Part shown: piece by piece, positions 43,623 to 55,430 of the stretch
Numbering within the stretch: the first letter of the stretch is position 1
Layout: each line of letters opens with the position of its first letter
Assembly (NCBI GenBank): GCA_025558075.1
Contig: JAHLKF010000022.1
Span: 124,001-188,000, forward strand
Direction: 5' to 3'
Length of the DNA stretch: 64,000 bases
Origin: Gaertneriomyces semiglobifer
Lineage: Eukaryota > Chytridiomycota > Chytridiomycetes > Spizellomycetales > Spizellomycetaceae
Made by a program: the position numbers and the translations under genes
The notes under the pieces: model-generated
What the model was told of the DNA's origin: nothing
The model's database searches: none
The model's input: the letters and a program-made list of their open reading frames with translations, nothing else

Positions 43623-45506
43623 CTAGCGCCCGGACAACGACATCCGCCGCATATTTGGTGAAGCTCGTTGTGAATGTAAAGGCGCTGCCATCCGATCCAT
43701 GATTTTATCAATCTCTTCAAAGCGCTCTTCCTGACGCTGTGTGCGCGTGAGCGCATCTTGATTTCCCATTCGGCGATCCTCCAAACGATCCATCTTAGCT
43801 GCAAGGCCGTGAATAAACAAGTCCTTCTGTTTCTGCGTAGACATCTCGTAGCGCTGCTCCGTGTACTTGCGCGTTCGCGCCCCAATCTTCACGAGTTCCT
43901 CGTGGAGAGCACCCAATTCGCTCAGTATGCGCTCCTCCTTAGTGATGTAATCCTTACAAGAAGCGTCAAGTGGTTGTCAACTGTAAACGTTACTGTATCC
44001 CAGACTTACCTGATTCTCAAACCGGCGTTTAGCTTGCTTATTAATGATGCGCGCAAGACGCCCAAAGTCCATCTTGTGTTGCTGGGTCGCCGATAGGGTA
44101 ACACGTTGATTGTTGAGACTACGTGTTCCAATGGCGGTGATTTGATCAACCAACGACTCTAAAGTTCCATACTTGCCAGCAGGAGGTGTCGCGCGCTGCG
44201 TCTGATACGGTTCCTTTCCACGGTTAAGACGATCTATCAGAGCGGTCAAAGCCGCTGCTGACATTACTTTCTCCTGCCTCGCATTCAACAGCACTGACTG
44301 ATTATCCAAACGCGGCGCTGTTCGGAAAACTCTATCGATAGCGGATACCACTTGCCCGAGCTCATCAATGGATAGGCGATGGCCTTTCTCTTTGCTATGA
44401 GCAACCTTGCCGCCCATATCCAATACCTCCTGATACGATGGTGGTTGTGTACTTTTTACGGCTGACAGCCGCGGTTCTGCCGCAGTTGACGGAGACGCAC
44501 TCTGTTGTCGTGTAGAACATATGGCCTGCACTAATACCATCAAACGATCGATCTCTGCCCATAGTGTTTGCTGATCCGGTCGCAAATCCGCCAACTGTAC
44601 CTGCTGACGATGAGTTTGAACAGCTGACATGTGCTCAACCACTCTAGAGTACACGGCATCATCGCCGCCAGCAGGCGGTGTCGCCGTGGTGTTCGACGCC
44701 TGTGATGCAAGTGATACACTTGGGCGCCTTGAACGGGCCCGCGGGCTCGCGGGAGCAGCTGGAGTCGCGTAGGTAATATCCAAAAGCTGATACAGCCCAT
44801 TGCATAGAGCAGCCAAAGCAAGCGCAAGCCCATGATCAGTGAAGATATCCTCTCCAGATCTCACGTGGCCAGGAGATGTCCGAGCTTCAGAGCACGACGC
44901 CGACCCGAGCGGCGATGCACTTGTTGACACACCCGGCCCTGCTTCCGCTGCATTTGAATCCAATCCTGCCAGTTTATCCCTACTACGACTCAGTAAATCG
45001 GCGCTACGTGCTCTATCATGTGTGCTTTGCTTCAACACTGCCGCAATCTCCCCGCCATCAGGTATATGTTCGGCGCGTTCCGTCACATCTTCAATACTTT
45101 CTTTGTCTGCAATAGAGGACAAGGCCGTATGCGGTGTACTGAAGGATCGCGGTATCAACGCCCGAGGAATCACAGGCGATGATGCCTCATTAGATACCGC
45201 ACTTTCCGGAGGTTCAGCGTCCACAAGCTGGCGGACAAGGACACTAAGCGCATGTAAGGATACTTCCTTCAAAGTTTCAAGTGCTTCCAGATTCTCCTGT
45301 AGCATAATAGGGTTAGCAAGAGCTTCGAATTGAATCGGAGCCATTAAAGTATCACTTGCCTCTAGGGGTGAGCTGGTTACCGATTGCGCAACCTCTACTT
45401 GATTTGGATCCGTTGTGGGCGCTGCGGGCGCTAACCCAAGCAGCCGTTCAACGGTACTTCTGCGGCGCTGACTTGATACACTAGGCCTTCGAGCTTGAGC
45501 TTCCAT
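43623..45506 (-). CDS. Coiled-coil protein with repeated NQxVxL motifs, unrecognised
   Basis: Exons 44010-45506 and 43623-43952 give 608 residues from ATG 45506 (MEAQARRPSVSS). The first 330 residues are Ser, Ala and Pro rich. From about residue 385 a motif of the form LxNQxVxLxxxQ recurs (LDNQSVLLNARQ, then LNNQRVTLSATQ, and a partial FENQ at the exon junction), each followed by a helix. The last 110 residues are a charged coiled coil (KEERILSELGALHEEL, KMDRLEDRRM, QEERFEEIDKIMDRM) ending in a basic RRMSLSGR tail. No family recognised; a cytoskeletal or scaffold role is only a guess from composition. The single 57-bp intron keeps phase. Confidence 0.65.
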
Positions 45507-45863
45507 TGCAACTGCCCGTAGCAAAAAAAAAGTAGATTATCTGAAGCGGGTCGGATGCGACCGGTCAAGGTTGCAGGGCAAGGCGGTTTTATACAAGTTT
45601 ACAAATTGAAAGAATAGCGCATGGACGGCGAAGCGGCTCAAAGGTTGCTGGGTCCTGTTCGATTTTAAGCCAAGAATGGGGCTGATATGGCGGAAACCAT
45701 CCTAGCTTTCTATTCTTAGTGGAGTATGAATGGCACCGTCAGCGACTGGAATAACGCGCGACAATTACCGTTGTGCTTGCAATCAATAAGACTTTGTAAC
45801 GCCGTGTGCGGTCTTCCCTCAAAACGGATTCTGTGTAGATGCAATCTACGCTGCATTTTCGTA
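45507..45863. other. Divergent promoter region
   Basis: About 360 bp between the coiled-coil gene and the sorting nexin gene. It includes a short A tract near 45523-45531. An in-frame extension upstream of the sorting nexin ATG to 45726 exists but looks like leader sequence. Confidence 0.4.
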
Positions 45864-48218
45864 ATGGAGGACTTTGGGCATGCGAACGTTTGGGCAGACG
45901 ATGATGGGGGTACAACGCCGTCGAACGTCTGGGGGGATTTGCCCTCGTCACACTCGGGCATCGGGCTGGCGTCAGCGTTAGAGTTAACACCGGATGCTCC
46001 TGCAATAGAAGCGGCCCTTCCACCGCAGAATCCTCTGTTACATATGCCAGTATATGAAATTGGATTTGACGCTGGTGTCGAAATGTCGGGAGAGGAGGTC
46101 AGCGGTGCGAAGTACGGGGAACTAAGCGTAGTAGAGACGTTCCAGCCACATCTGGGGTCAACGCTGAATGAGTATGTCGGCGCTAGCTCCCTTCCCGTAG
46201 AAGATCCATCAGCCGAAGCTTTCCGACGTTCATCTATTTCGGCCGCAGCGGACAATGCGTCGATCGTGCCACTTCCACCGTCACTTAAATCACCGTCAGA
46301 GGATGAGAGTGACGAGGTCACTGATATCGGCATTTCCAACATCCCAATGCCAGTACAAAGCGTGCCCGTTCAGTATGATCCATTGACAGCCAGCGTCATG
46401 GAAACCACACCAATACATAGCTTATTATTACGCGGAAAGTCTTCTGGATCGAGGAACGATGCTCCGCGTGCCGCCTACAATTCCAGTTCAAACTCTACTG
46501 TGAGCACGTATATGCCAAACCACCACTTGTTATTGTGTTGATATATTTCCGTAGGCAGAAGAACAAATGGATGATGATGGGTTTGGTACGATCAAGACTG
46601 TCGTGACTGATCCTGAGAAAGTGGCCTATGCAATGGGCGCCTACGTCGTGTACAAAGTGCGCACAGAGGTGCGTTGTGGATGCGTTATGCGCTAACATTC
46701 AAATTCGTTTGTATTGTAACTATACGACATCCCAGACTACCAGTGCATCCTTTGAGAATCCGGAGTTCACCGTAATCCGAAGGTATTCCGACTTCCTGTG
46801 GCTACATGAGCAACTTCAATCACGATACCCAGGTGTCATTATACCTCCAGGTAGATCGATCGTTTAGGTTCTTTGATAAGTAGCGCTAATCGTGTTCATA
46901 CAGTTCCGGAAAAGCAAACTTTAGGTAGGCTCATTGACAATAATTACAAGCGAAGACTATCGACGGCTAAAATGACCATGTAGGGCGGTTCCAGGAAGAA
47001 TTTGTTGAAAGCAGGAGATGTGCACTGGAACAATTTCTGCAGCGCGTTGTCGGTCACCGTCGATTACGGATGGATGAAGCTTTGCGGGGCTTCCTGGCAT
47101 CCGAGACTTTTGCAGCCGATGTTAGTCTGCGTATCATACTGTCCTAAAGTACGAATGCTGACCTTCTTTGATGGGCTACAGCGAAAGAAATTGGAAATGC
47201 GCACCGTACTCAACCCTATCCCCACAGCGGAAACGCTGAATGCGGCGGATATCAGGCAGATGGACGAGGTACATTAGCAGTCTTCTCAATCATTTTTGTT
47301 GATGCGTTTCAAACATTTCAGTCTTCCTTAGGACCTGCAACGCCGCAAGGATCATATTGATGAACTGGAGCAACAGTTGAAAACATTACTACGTGCGATT
47401 GAAGAGTGGCAAAGGCAGCAGCTTGGTAGAGACCCTCGCTGTTCGCGTCATGTTGTGGTTTATCTTGCTAAAGCTTGTTATCAGAGCTGAGCCAGGCAAC
47501 ACACGTAATGGGAGAACATATTCATGCCTTATCCACCGTTGATGTGAAGCTGCCAATTTCGCGAAAGTTAGCCATATTGGCCGATGCCCATCACAACATT
47601 AAGACGTTACAGGAACGCCAGGTGAGATATGTGATATTACGCGATCAATCGTGGTTGCAAACTCCAATTGACGGTTGTTGCAGGGAAAACAGTCTATCAG
47701 TGCTTTCATGACGACGGCTGACTTCTACTTGCGCGCAATAGCTTCTGTGAACGTGTGTATGCCGCAATTCGGCTCATTCATATGTACTCTAGCCAATCTG
47801 ACAATGCTACATGCAGGTCGCATTCAGTGCCCGCTTGAAAGCCTATCACGCTTGGCAGCAAACCGAACAGGTGCTACAAAGAAAAAGAGAGGCCTTGGAG
47901 AAAGTGCAGTCGAAAAGCATCCGAACAGATAAAATCGCTCTGGTTACTGCTGAAGTTCAAGAGGTAGGTAGAACTGGCTTCGGGTTAGATTCACAGCAGG
48001 GTTTAGGATATCTCACACATGAGTAGGCCGAGGCATCAGCGACTGCAGCCACGAACGAATATATTTATGTCTCACAGGGGCTACAATCTGAACTTGGGCG
48101 ATTTCATATGGAGATAGTAAATGATTTTATTTCAAGTATGCGCACAATGGTCATGTCCTTTGCTGAAGCACAGCGTCAAGTCACAGGCTTCTGGGAAGCA
48201 TGTATGTATATAGATTAA
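45864..48218 (+). CDS. VPS5: Sorting nexin, SNX1/Vps5 type (PX-BAR)
   Basis: Eleven exons: 45864-46499, 46555-46668, 46736-46850, 46903-46923, 46984-47120, 47182-47268, 47332-47425, 47485-47621, 47684-47752, 47817-47963 and 48027-48218; 582 residues. Residues about 225-345 are a PX domain (VTDPEKVAYAMGAYVVYKV, FTVIRRYSDFLWLHEQL, PGVIIPPVPEKQTLG, RRCALEQFLQRVVGH), with the RRYSDF phosphoinositide pocket; the wording is closest to SNX1/SNX2/Vps5. The rest is a BAR coiled coil (LKTLLRAIEEWQRQQ, AFSARLKAYHAWQQTEQVLQRKREALEKV, LGRFHMEIVNDFISSM). Such proteins form the membrane-bending dimer of retromer on endosomes. One exon is only 21 nt. The stop lies 38 bp from the convergent Vts1 stop. Confidence 0.9.
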
Positions 48219-48256
48219 GGGACTAATACTCGACACCCTATGCGTTTTAAGCTTGA

Positions 48257-49871
48257 TCAAAAAAGCGCCCACGGCTCTGCGAGTACCAAGTTCAATTGGC
48301 GTACCTTTGCGTCCAGCTCTTTTCGCACCAGCTCAAAAACCTTCAACATCTTGCGTCTAGCACCCAGCGCTGTCACTCCTTTTTCGATCAATGCATCTTC
48401 ATCCAGTTTAATCATGTCTTTCCAGTCCATGTGTTCGAATGTCGGAGTATACTTATGAAGACGCAAGCTCCTCAACCATCCAGGAATATCTGCCGACAAG
48501 CATTAGCGTACAACGACTCGACTCGACCATCAATGATATGCAGGGCTTACCCTTGACCGCTTCCAAGTCAACAGCTTCAGGGATTTTGCCCTTTTCTTTG
48601 AGCGGGCCAATACCGGCAAGTCGACCACCCCTTCCATCGTGTGAATCATCCATATCATGTTCGCGCATGCCGTCATTGCTCGCACTATCGCTATAATCAG
48701 ATCTCGAGTAGCTGCGTGGCGCCGCCGATCCCACTTGGACATGATTCCACGCAGAGTCTGGATGCCGGTGTGGAGATATTCCGCGCGGAGTGGTCGGCCG
48801 TTGATGTGGAGATCTCGGTGGTTGCAAGCCGCGCAGACTGAGAGAACTCATGCCCGCGGAAAGTTCATCAGGCGGCGGTGTCACAACAATAGGAGAAGAT
48901 GCAAAGGCATTAGGAACCGGCGAGGCAGCGCCAGTTCTATCTGTTGGCAAGATAGGCAAAGTCGCGGGATTCAAACTCCAGTCTGCAGAAGAAATTGCAT
49001 CATCCTCCAGTGGTGTTTTGGGGCGAATGAGTGGTGACGGAGCACTAGCCCGGACCGGACCATTGTTATTTGCAGTCCGAATTGACTGAAAGGACGTTCT
49101 TTTATACGTGTAGTCATCTGGGTACGATGGGTGATCGGGATGGCTGTAGTCACGGTGCAAAGGCGAGTCGGAAATAGGGCGCTCGAGAAGTCTGCGAGGG
49201 CCCCGCGCATGAGCGGAAGGACCGTCTTGAGGTATGCCAGATGCACTGAGGTGACCTGCACCCTCATGTGAACCTGAATAACCGGGTTTCTGACCAAGCG
49301 ACCCAGCAATGACAGGATCCCGCTGCGCCATTTGCTGCAAGACAGTGGCGAAGAAGCGTATCTGTACCGGTCGAGTACGCTGCAGCAGACTGTACAGAGC
49401 CGTGGTTTGCTCCGGCTGCGTGATGCATGTGAACCACTGTTCAATGTACTTGAGCTCGTCTCTGAAATTTTCATCCAACTGAAGTAACATCGCAACAGTG
49501 TGAGTTATGCAACTAATAAAAAATGACCTGCACAATCAACATACTCTTGCTCTAGCAACCTCCTCCAAGGTTTTTTCATAATAATTCAGATCTTCAAACC
49601 ACTGATCGATGGCTGTATTTGGTTGTAGGCGGTGGTCAGAACAGCGCCAGCTACGTACAGGATAATGAGGTTTCTGCTTACCTTCTGCTTCGGGAGACTT
49701 ATAATGCGCGGACAAGACTTCTGAGCTAGGCCGTTGCTCATGGTGGCGTTGGAAGGAGCCCATTGTCGCTGAGCCAGGGCGTGCACCAGCAGCACTAGCA
49801 AATCCGCCTAGTCGGAAGTCAGAAACCGGACGCTGGCCCTGGCCATGTTGGTGAGGAGGAACGTCGCCCAT
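48257..49871 (-). CDS. VTS1: Vts1/Smaug-type SAM-domain RNA-binding protein
   Basis: Exons 49682-49871, 49545-49612, 48551-49478 and 48257-48489 give 472 residues. The C-terminal SAM domain (about 396-455: [51 protein letters not shown]) carries the GALGARRK-type basic surface with which Vts1 and Smaug grip the RNA hairpin loop of Smaug recognition elements. Near the N-terminus are the conserved [20 protein letters not shown] and [29 protein letters not shown] helices of fungal Vts1. The middle is Ser/Pro-rich and disordered. The protein promotes decay or silencing of target mRNAs by recruiting deadenylase. Confidence 0.92.
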
Positions 49872-50489
49872 GGCACCAACGCAAATGGAGGGACTACGCG
49901 GATACTTTTGGTTTTTGTTCGTCGAGGTCGTTGACCACACACCCCCTATATACTGATCTACTTTGGACCTACAGAATACACCTCACACAATTGCTATGTC
50001 GCTGAACTACCTGCTAACCGAATGGCACTGGTCGCCGCTCCCCTTCCGGCCTGCCTGGTCTTGTTGTCGGTGCTTGAATGGATTTTGCTGCCGAGGTGTT
50101 AAAAAGAAGGGAAAAGAATACAACCGCCGCAAGTCTGACGCGTTGTTTCGAGGGAACTATTGCGACGGAATGCAAACTACGAACTATGAACGAGGCATCA
50201 TACGCAAATGCAGTGCGATAACGTATACGTAGGATATTATGAAGAGGCCATGGAAAGGGCAACGGCTATTGGGATTTACTCGCTGAGCGAGCAGGAATTA
50301 CTTCAATTCAGCGGGAGAAAACTATCCGAGATGCCCAGACCAACACTAAATTACGCCTTTGAAAGTCATACTTAGTTACTCTGTACGTAAGGGGCACCTA
50401 TGTAGTATTTATGGCCGTCGCTCTTACGTCGTCCACCTCGTGGGTTCAACCACTAACATAGACCGAATGGTTGCATGAGTATTTCCCAA
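49872..50489. other. Intergenic, VTS1 promoter
   Basis: About 620 bp, no gene recognised; short frames on both strands are unrelated to known families. Confidence 0.4.
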
Positions 50490-51725
50490 TTAAACAACTA
50501 ACGCTCTTACGGCTCCGCCAAGTAATAAGCCATCTTCCTCTTCTTGCGCGCCTGGAACGTCAACAACTATCTCCAGGTCGCGTAGGATCTCCTCAAGCCA
50601 AGGAACACGTTGACGACCGTCGTCATAAGCCACCGCAAAGTGTTTCAATGTAATGGTCGTGTCATGCCCTTCCGCATACTCGCCGACGAGTTCCATCAGC
50701 TTCCCTAGGGTCTCAGGCACAGTTGAACCGCTTACGGTTGCGTTGTGGTTGTGTTGAAGTTGCAACTGCATAGTGGACGGCAGAGTTACGTCCACTATTC
50801 TTTGACCATCATAGAATCCCGAAAAGCGGATGGAGAATCCCAAAGGCGCAAAAGACAGAATAGTAGGATTGAAGAAGGAGGCCTTGGCATAGAAGCGATA
50901 GAAGATTGGCTGTGAAGGCTCTTGTACTGGCGTAATGGACTTATCCACTAGAGTCACATTGTAAGATGATAGATCAGGTGCAACCATCTCATCTGCAGTA
51001 ATCAAGCATGTTAAGAAAAGAGTTTATGACTTCCTGCGCAAGGCCAGCTCACCTTTATCATAGAGAAAACTCTTCTCCATAGGGATAACCCAGGACCCTA
51101 CTGCATGCAGGTTAACCTTGGGGTTAGCTTGCATCCTGAAAGCGAAGTGTGCTTTCTTGTTCTCATAACTGGCAATAGCGGCAATAAATTGCTTGATGAA
51201 GGGTATGTTTAGGTTCTCCACCGTACTATGGAAATCAATGGACGCAGAAGTGCTTCCTTTCGGCACCGAGAGTCCAGGAAACTGCAGAGACCCAACAAGA
51301 CGACCTGCGTCTCCTTCGCTTGCTGCCGCATGAGAGGGCGTTTCCGAAGATGTCTCTGTATCTTGCACATGTGCCACGGAGAAGACGGAAGGCTGCAGCG
51401 TAACATCCACAGGGGGTATATCTTCGTTTGACGAGACGCCCTTAACATGTACGGCGATACCATCCTTATGTAAACTAGATATATGAAAGAGCGTTAATTC
51501 AGTACCATCCCCGTTGAGAGCGGTTCGCAACTTGTTCGGTATGTAGGCGCAATAAAGCCACAGGAAAGCACATAAGAGCGAGCCCAACGCGACGCTGACG
51601 ATGCCAATGACAGTTCTCTTGGTCGTTCGAAGTGGTTTCTTTGACTGCAAATCATTCACGGGCGATGGAGTTGGAAGCAATGGTGTCGCCTCGGTGGGTT
51701 CGACATGAACTACGGCGCTGGCCAT
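50490..51725 (-). CDS. Single-pass membrane protein with LEA-like repeats (DUF3712/Tag1-like)
   Basis: Exons 51053-51725 and 50490-50992 give 391 residues. The cytosolic N-terminus carries an acidic dileucine-like ATPLLP, followed by one membrane helix at about 40-62 (VIGIVSVALGSLLCAFLWLYCAYI). The long remaining part alternates beta-strand segments of the LEA14/DUF3712 kind (FHSTVENLNIPFIKQFI, FYRFYAKASFFNPTILSFAPLGFSIRF) and ends with a short Glu-rich stretch and hydrophobic tail. Fungal relatives such as yeast Tag1 are vacuolar membrane proteins; the dileucine motif would suit vacuolar sorting. Type II topology is inferred. Family assignment is from general pattern only. Confidence 0.6.
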
Positions 51726-52084
51726 CGAGCCCGAAGACCAGAAGGCGTCAAAAACAAGGTTCGAGGAGAAGACTATGACAGTGCAGGCTCGGGCAGCAGA
51801 GCAATGCGAAAAACAACTTGGTGCGGGCAGGCTTCCTTAAAGCTAAACAGCAGCAGCACTTAAAGAATAGGTTCCCGGTTGCATTGAAAGTACGTTCAAA
51901 TTTCCAAGTAAAACGCAGAGGGAAAGAGTGCGAAATGCGTCAAGCGGGGGGTGCTTACGTCACACGCGCGAGAAGGTTAATTATGTAATGGGTTTACATA
52001 CAAAAGTTGATATTTCCAAAGTATGATTAAGAGTAATGGTATGAAAGCAACTTCTTCTTCTTCTTCTTCTAGGATCAGTCAAGA
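51726..52084. other. Intergenic with CTT microsatellite
   Basis: About 360 bp with the promoter of the membrane protein gene and the 3' UTR of ZFPL1. A run of CTT triplets (52051-52070) lies just past the ZFPL1 stop codon. Confidence 0.55.
52051..52070 (+). repeat. CTT trinucleotide microsatellite
   Basis: About six and a half perfect CTT units, 15 bp downstream of the ZFPL1 stop codon, so probably in its 3' UTR (as AAG units in the mRNA). Confidence 0.9.
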
Positions 52085-53140
52085 TCAATTTGGTCCTATC
52101 AGTAAATGGTTGGCTTTGTAGAATATGAGTCCGGTGGATAGAGCAAATATGATAAGAAGGAATATAGCGATACGACGCAGAGAGAAGCGTCGGGTCAATG
52201 GTCCGCTGACGAGGCACTGTAATTAGTATCCATAGGCACGCTTAACGGCAGCATACGGAAAAGTACAAGAGCAACTTACCATATGCGGGTAGGTCTTGCG
52301 GTTGATAGTCCGCGAGCAGCGGCATGATTGTGGTCACGCCGGGGTCGACTGAGGCCATTCACTTGCGATCCTTGCTGCAGGGGCAGCGAGCGTTTGATGG
52401 TGACATTTCGTTCCGTGGGAAGGCGACCATCCGACGTTAAGGAAGGCTCAGACGGTGCAGGTACCTTGGAAGGTACAGAAATGTCAATCATTTGATCATT
52501 GCCACTGGGAATCGCAAAAATCATACCACAGGCTGTGCGAAACTCAAAACTTTTCGTACTTGCTCCGCAAGAGGTCCCGTCTGTGACGAGTGTGGGATGA
52601 TCCTCTTATTACATTGGGGGCACCCGGATGTGGAGGAGTTTGCCTCTAGAAGCCCTCTGATACATGATACGTGGAAGATGTCTGCCCTTTGCCGGTGGAT
52701 ATGAGTACGGGTGGAAAATGCGACTCCGCGGCTCGCCAATGGTGTCAACGTACCCATACACTGTAGCCGCAAAGTCGGCCCAGCTGCCAGTCCTTGTTTA
52801 CATATAGAACACTCGGCGCTGAAGTCGCTGCTTTGAAGCCACTGTAGATACGGTCTAACTACCGCAATTTGCGTAAGAGACGTGAAGAAGTAAAACCGTT
52901 ACTTCGGGAAAAGTTACCAATGCACTAAGGAGAATAAGTTCAGAACCAGTAGTAACGAGCTAGAAGCAGATAGACGCACTTTCTACCTTTGGATGATCGG
53001 TTAACACACACTCCTCACAAACGTTCCGTCGGTGGTTGAAACAGACTTAGAACTACAAGATTAGTTCGAGGTGTGTCTCGAGCACTGCAATTGCCCGACT
53101 TACAAAAGTTGGTGATATTCCGACATTTGCACAGACCCAT
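52085..53140 (-). CDS. ZFPL1: ZFPL1, Golgi zinc-finger membrane protein
   Basis: Seven exons: 53104-53140, 52987-53045, 52918-52924, 52754-52858, 52527-52681, 52280-52464 and 52085-52205; 222 residues. The N-terminus MGLCKCRNITNFFCFNHRR then NVCEECVLTDHPKCIVRPYL matches the ZFPL1 B-box-like finger, and the RING-like finger follows (WLQSSDFSAECSICKQGL, LQCMDIFHVSCIRGLLEAN, GCPQCNKRI), including the ZFPL1-specific C-x-D in place of C-x-H. A Ser/Arg linker leads to one C-terminal membrane helix (about 190-212) ending LLIGPN. In animals ZFPL1 is a cis-Golgi protein that binds GM130. The third exon is only 7 nt; leaving it out destroys the KCIV motif. Divergent from IRC3 across 170 bp. Confidence 0.9.
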
Positions 53141-53310
53141 GACTGCCCGAGCTTATAGTTATAACAGCCGTGATGACTTAAAGGCTACCGCTGATGTTGA
53201 AATCTCAAATGGTAAATACGAGCCACGGTCTCGCGGTTAAAAGCCCGTCTGTCAAGTCTGCGAACGAGGATGGGACTGGCGGGCAACCGTGACAGGCCGA
53301 ATAGGTGAAT

Positions 53311-55329
53311 ATGCCGACAGGTCAAGGTCGGTGTCGGATGCAGCGCTACCTCCTGCGATCAATGCTTGGGGTTCCTGTCAATGGTCACCATTCATTGCGC
53401 TGGACCCTAACTTCAACCTACGCTGTCCGGCGGATGCTGACATCGCCAACGTCGGGCCACAGTCTGAGACCATACCAATTGGAGTGCATTGAACTGACGT
53501 TAAAGGGTATAGAAGAAGGTAAAACGAGACAAATTGCGAGTCTTCCGGTAGGAAGCGGGAAGACGACCGTCTTTGCCAATCTTATCCCTCGGATACCATG
53601 TCCGACCCCCCGTGCCACTAAGACGATGGTGCTCGCTCATCGAACCGAATTATTGCAGCAAGCTTTGAAAACGCTGTGCCGTGAGGCACCGTTCCTCAAG
53701 GTTGACGTGGACTGCGCATCGAAACGTGCTTCAATGGATGCGGACGTGGTAATCGCATCGGTTGGTACACTGGGTCGTGCAGTGGGCGGTATTTCTGAAC
53801 GCTTGCGGCGTTATGATCCAGCCCAATTCAAAGCAATCATTATTGACGAGGCGCACCACGCATCAGCCGCTTCCTATCGGCGCATTCTTGCTCACTTTCA
53901 GGCAGACGAGCCTGGGACACCAATTATTGTATGGGGATGTTCTGCTACAGTTCGCCGGCACGACGGAATCAGCCTTGGGACCACCTTCGATCACATCGTA
54001 TACCACCGCACAGTATCCGACATGATTCTTGAGGATTGGCTGTGCGACCTTCGGCTGGAGGTTGTGCAAACTGACACCAGCCTGGACGGTGTCCCTATCA
54101 GATCCGGGGATTTTGCTCCTGAAAAGCTTGCAGATGCCATCGACAATCCGCAAAGGAATTCTTTGGTGGTTGGAGTCTATAAAGATGTCAAGGAAAGACA
54201 CGGGCGACAATCGACCTTGGTCTTCGCCAGCAATGTACGACACATTGAAAGCCTGGTTGACACGTTCAAAGCAAATGGTATTGACGCGGTTGGAGTTCAT
54301 AGCGGCACCTCAGATTATCTGAGACGGCAAATATTGGATGATTTTCGACAGATGAAATTTCCCGTCTTAGTGAACTGCGGCATAGTTACAGAAGGTGTAG
54401 ATATTCCGGTGATAGATTGCCTGATCCTTGCGCGACCAACTGCCTCATCTGTATTGCTGCAGCAAATGATTGGTAGGGGATTGAGGAAATATCCTAAGAA
54501 GGATTATTGTTTGGCGGTGGATCTGTCCGATTCCACGAGTCGGAAGGACAATTGTTTGGTAACTATACCGACGCTCATGGGGTTGGACCCAAGGTTTGAT
54601 TTCGAAGGGCGCCCGCTGTCGGAAGTTGCACCCCTCGCACGAGCATTGTCTGAGAGAGGAGGTGCTGCAGGTGTGGATGTCATTACAAGCTTCACGGAAG
54701 CGCAAGGCCTGCTGGACGAGCCTCAAACGACGTGCGATGTTACCTTCTCTCTCAGATCATTTGATTCGCCGTTCACCGTGGCGGCCCTGCGTGAGGACGT
54801 TGTTCACTTGCGCAAACTATCGAAGTATGCGTGGGTCCGCGTTGGTCCCGCAGAGTTCGTTCTCGAACTCCTACATGGGCAGTCCTTGCATGTTTCGCGT
54901 GGAGAAAATGGGATCTTCAGTGTGTTTTTGGAAAGGAGAATACGTGTTCCGCGGAAAGATGGATTCGGCAGTCTGCATTTACCTCAACGAAAGCTGCTGC
55001 TGGAACATGATTCCTTGGAATCCGCTATGCATGCCGCAGACACCTTTGTCTCTGGTGTTCATTCCCGTCCTTCTATGGCATTACGGAAGGCTGCGTGGCG
55101 TATGTTGCCTGTGTCAACCAAGCAACGAGAGTATTTGCAATCTCTTAAAATTACAATTCCCCCACATGCAACTAAAGGGGATGCCGCCGATTTGATAGTG
55201 CGGACGATGCGCGGCTCCAAGACCAAAGCCCAAAAGGTGCAGAGGGAAATTAAACGGCGTGCCAAACGTACAAGACAACACGATCCTGCGTTTCTGAATT
55301 GCCATAAGTCGGCCTTGGCTCAACCGTAA
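53311..55329 (+). CDS. IRC3: Mitochondrial DEAH helicase IRC3
   Basis: An intronless frame of 672 residues from ATG 53311; a second ATG at 53338 (MQRYLLRSMLG) begins an excellent mitochondrial presequence. Superfamily 2 motifs: Q-motif region LRPYQLECIE, Walker A PVGSGKT (81-85 for GSGKT), motif Ia VLAHRTELL, DEAH at 179-182 (IIIDEAHHAS), motif III WGCSATVRR, motif V NCGIVTEGVDIP and motif VI QQMIGRGLRK. Yeast Irc3 (689 residues) is a branch-migrating helicase that maintains mitochondrial DNA; the length and the Irc3-style C-terminal extension without other domains agree. The C-terminus is strongly basic. Confidence 0.9.
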   Translation: MPTGQGRCRMQRYLLRSMLGVPVNGHHSLRWTLTSTYAVRRMLTSPTSGHSLRPYQLECIELTLKGIEEGKTRQIASLPVGSGKTTVFANLIPRIPCPTPRATKTMVLAHRTELLQQALKTLCREAPFLKVDVDCASKRASMDADVVIASVGTLGRAVGGISERLRRYDPAQFKAIIIDEAHHASAASYRRILAHFQADEPGTPIIVWGCSATVRRHDGISLGTTFDHIVYHRTVSDMILEDWLCDLRLEVVQTDTSLDGVPIRSGDFAPEKLADAIDNPQRNSLVVGVYKDVKERHGRQSTLVFASNVRHIESLVDTFKANGIDAVGVHSGTSDYLRRQILDDFRQMKFPVLVNCGIVTEGVDIPVIDCLILARPTASSVLLQQMIGRGLRKYPKKDYCLAVDLSDSTSRKDNCLVTIPTLMGLDPRFDFEGRPLSEVAPLARALSERGGAAGVDVITSFTEAQGLLDEPQTTCDVTFSLRSFDSPFTVAALREDVVHLRKLSKYAWVRVGPAEFVLELLHGQSLHVSRGENGIFSVFLERRIRVPRKDGFGSLHLPQRKLLLEHDSLESAMHAADTFVSGVHSRPSMALRKAAWRMLPVSTKQREYLQSLKITIPPHATKGDAADLIVRTMRGSKTKAQKVQREIKRRAKRTRQHDPAFLNCHKSALAQP

Positions 55330-55430
55330 CTATCAATACTGACTACACCTATCCGCGACGAGCATCACTTAATTTCCTGAGTGCATTCAACAAGATATCT
55401 AGCAAATCGAGAAAGTTATCGACACTGATG

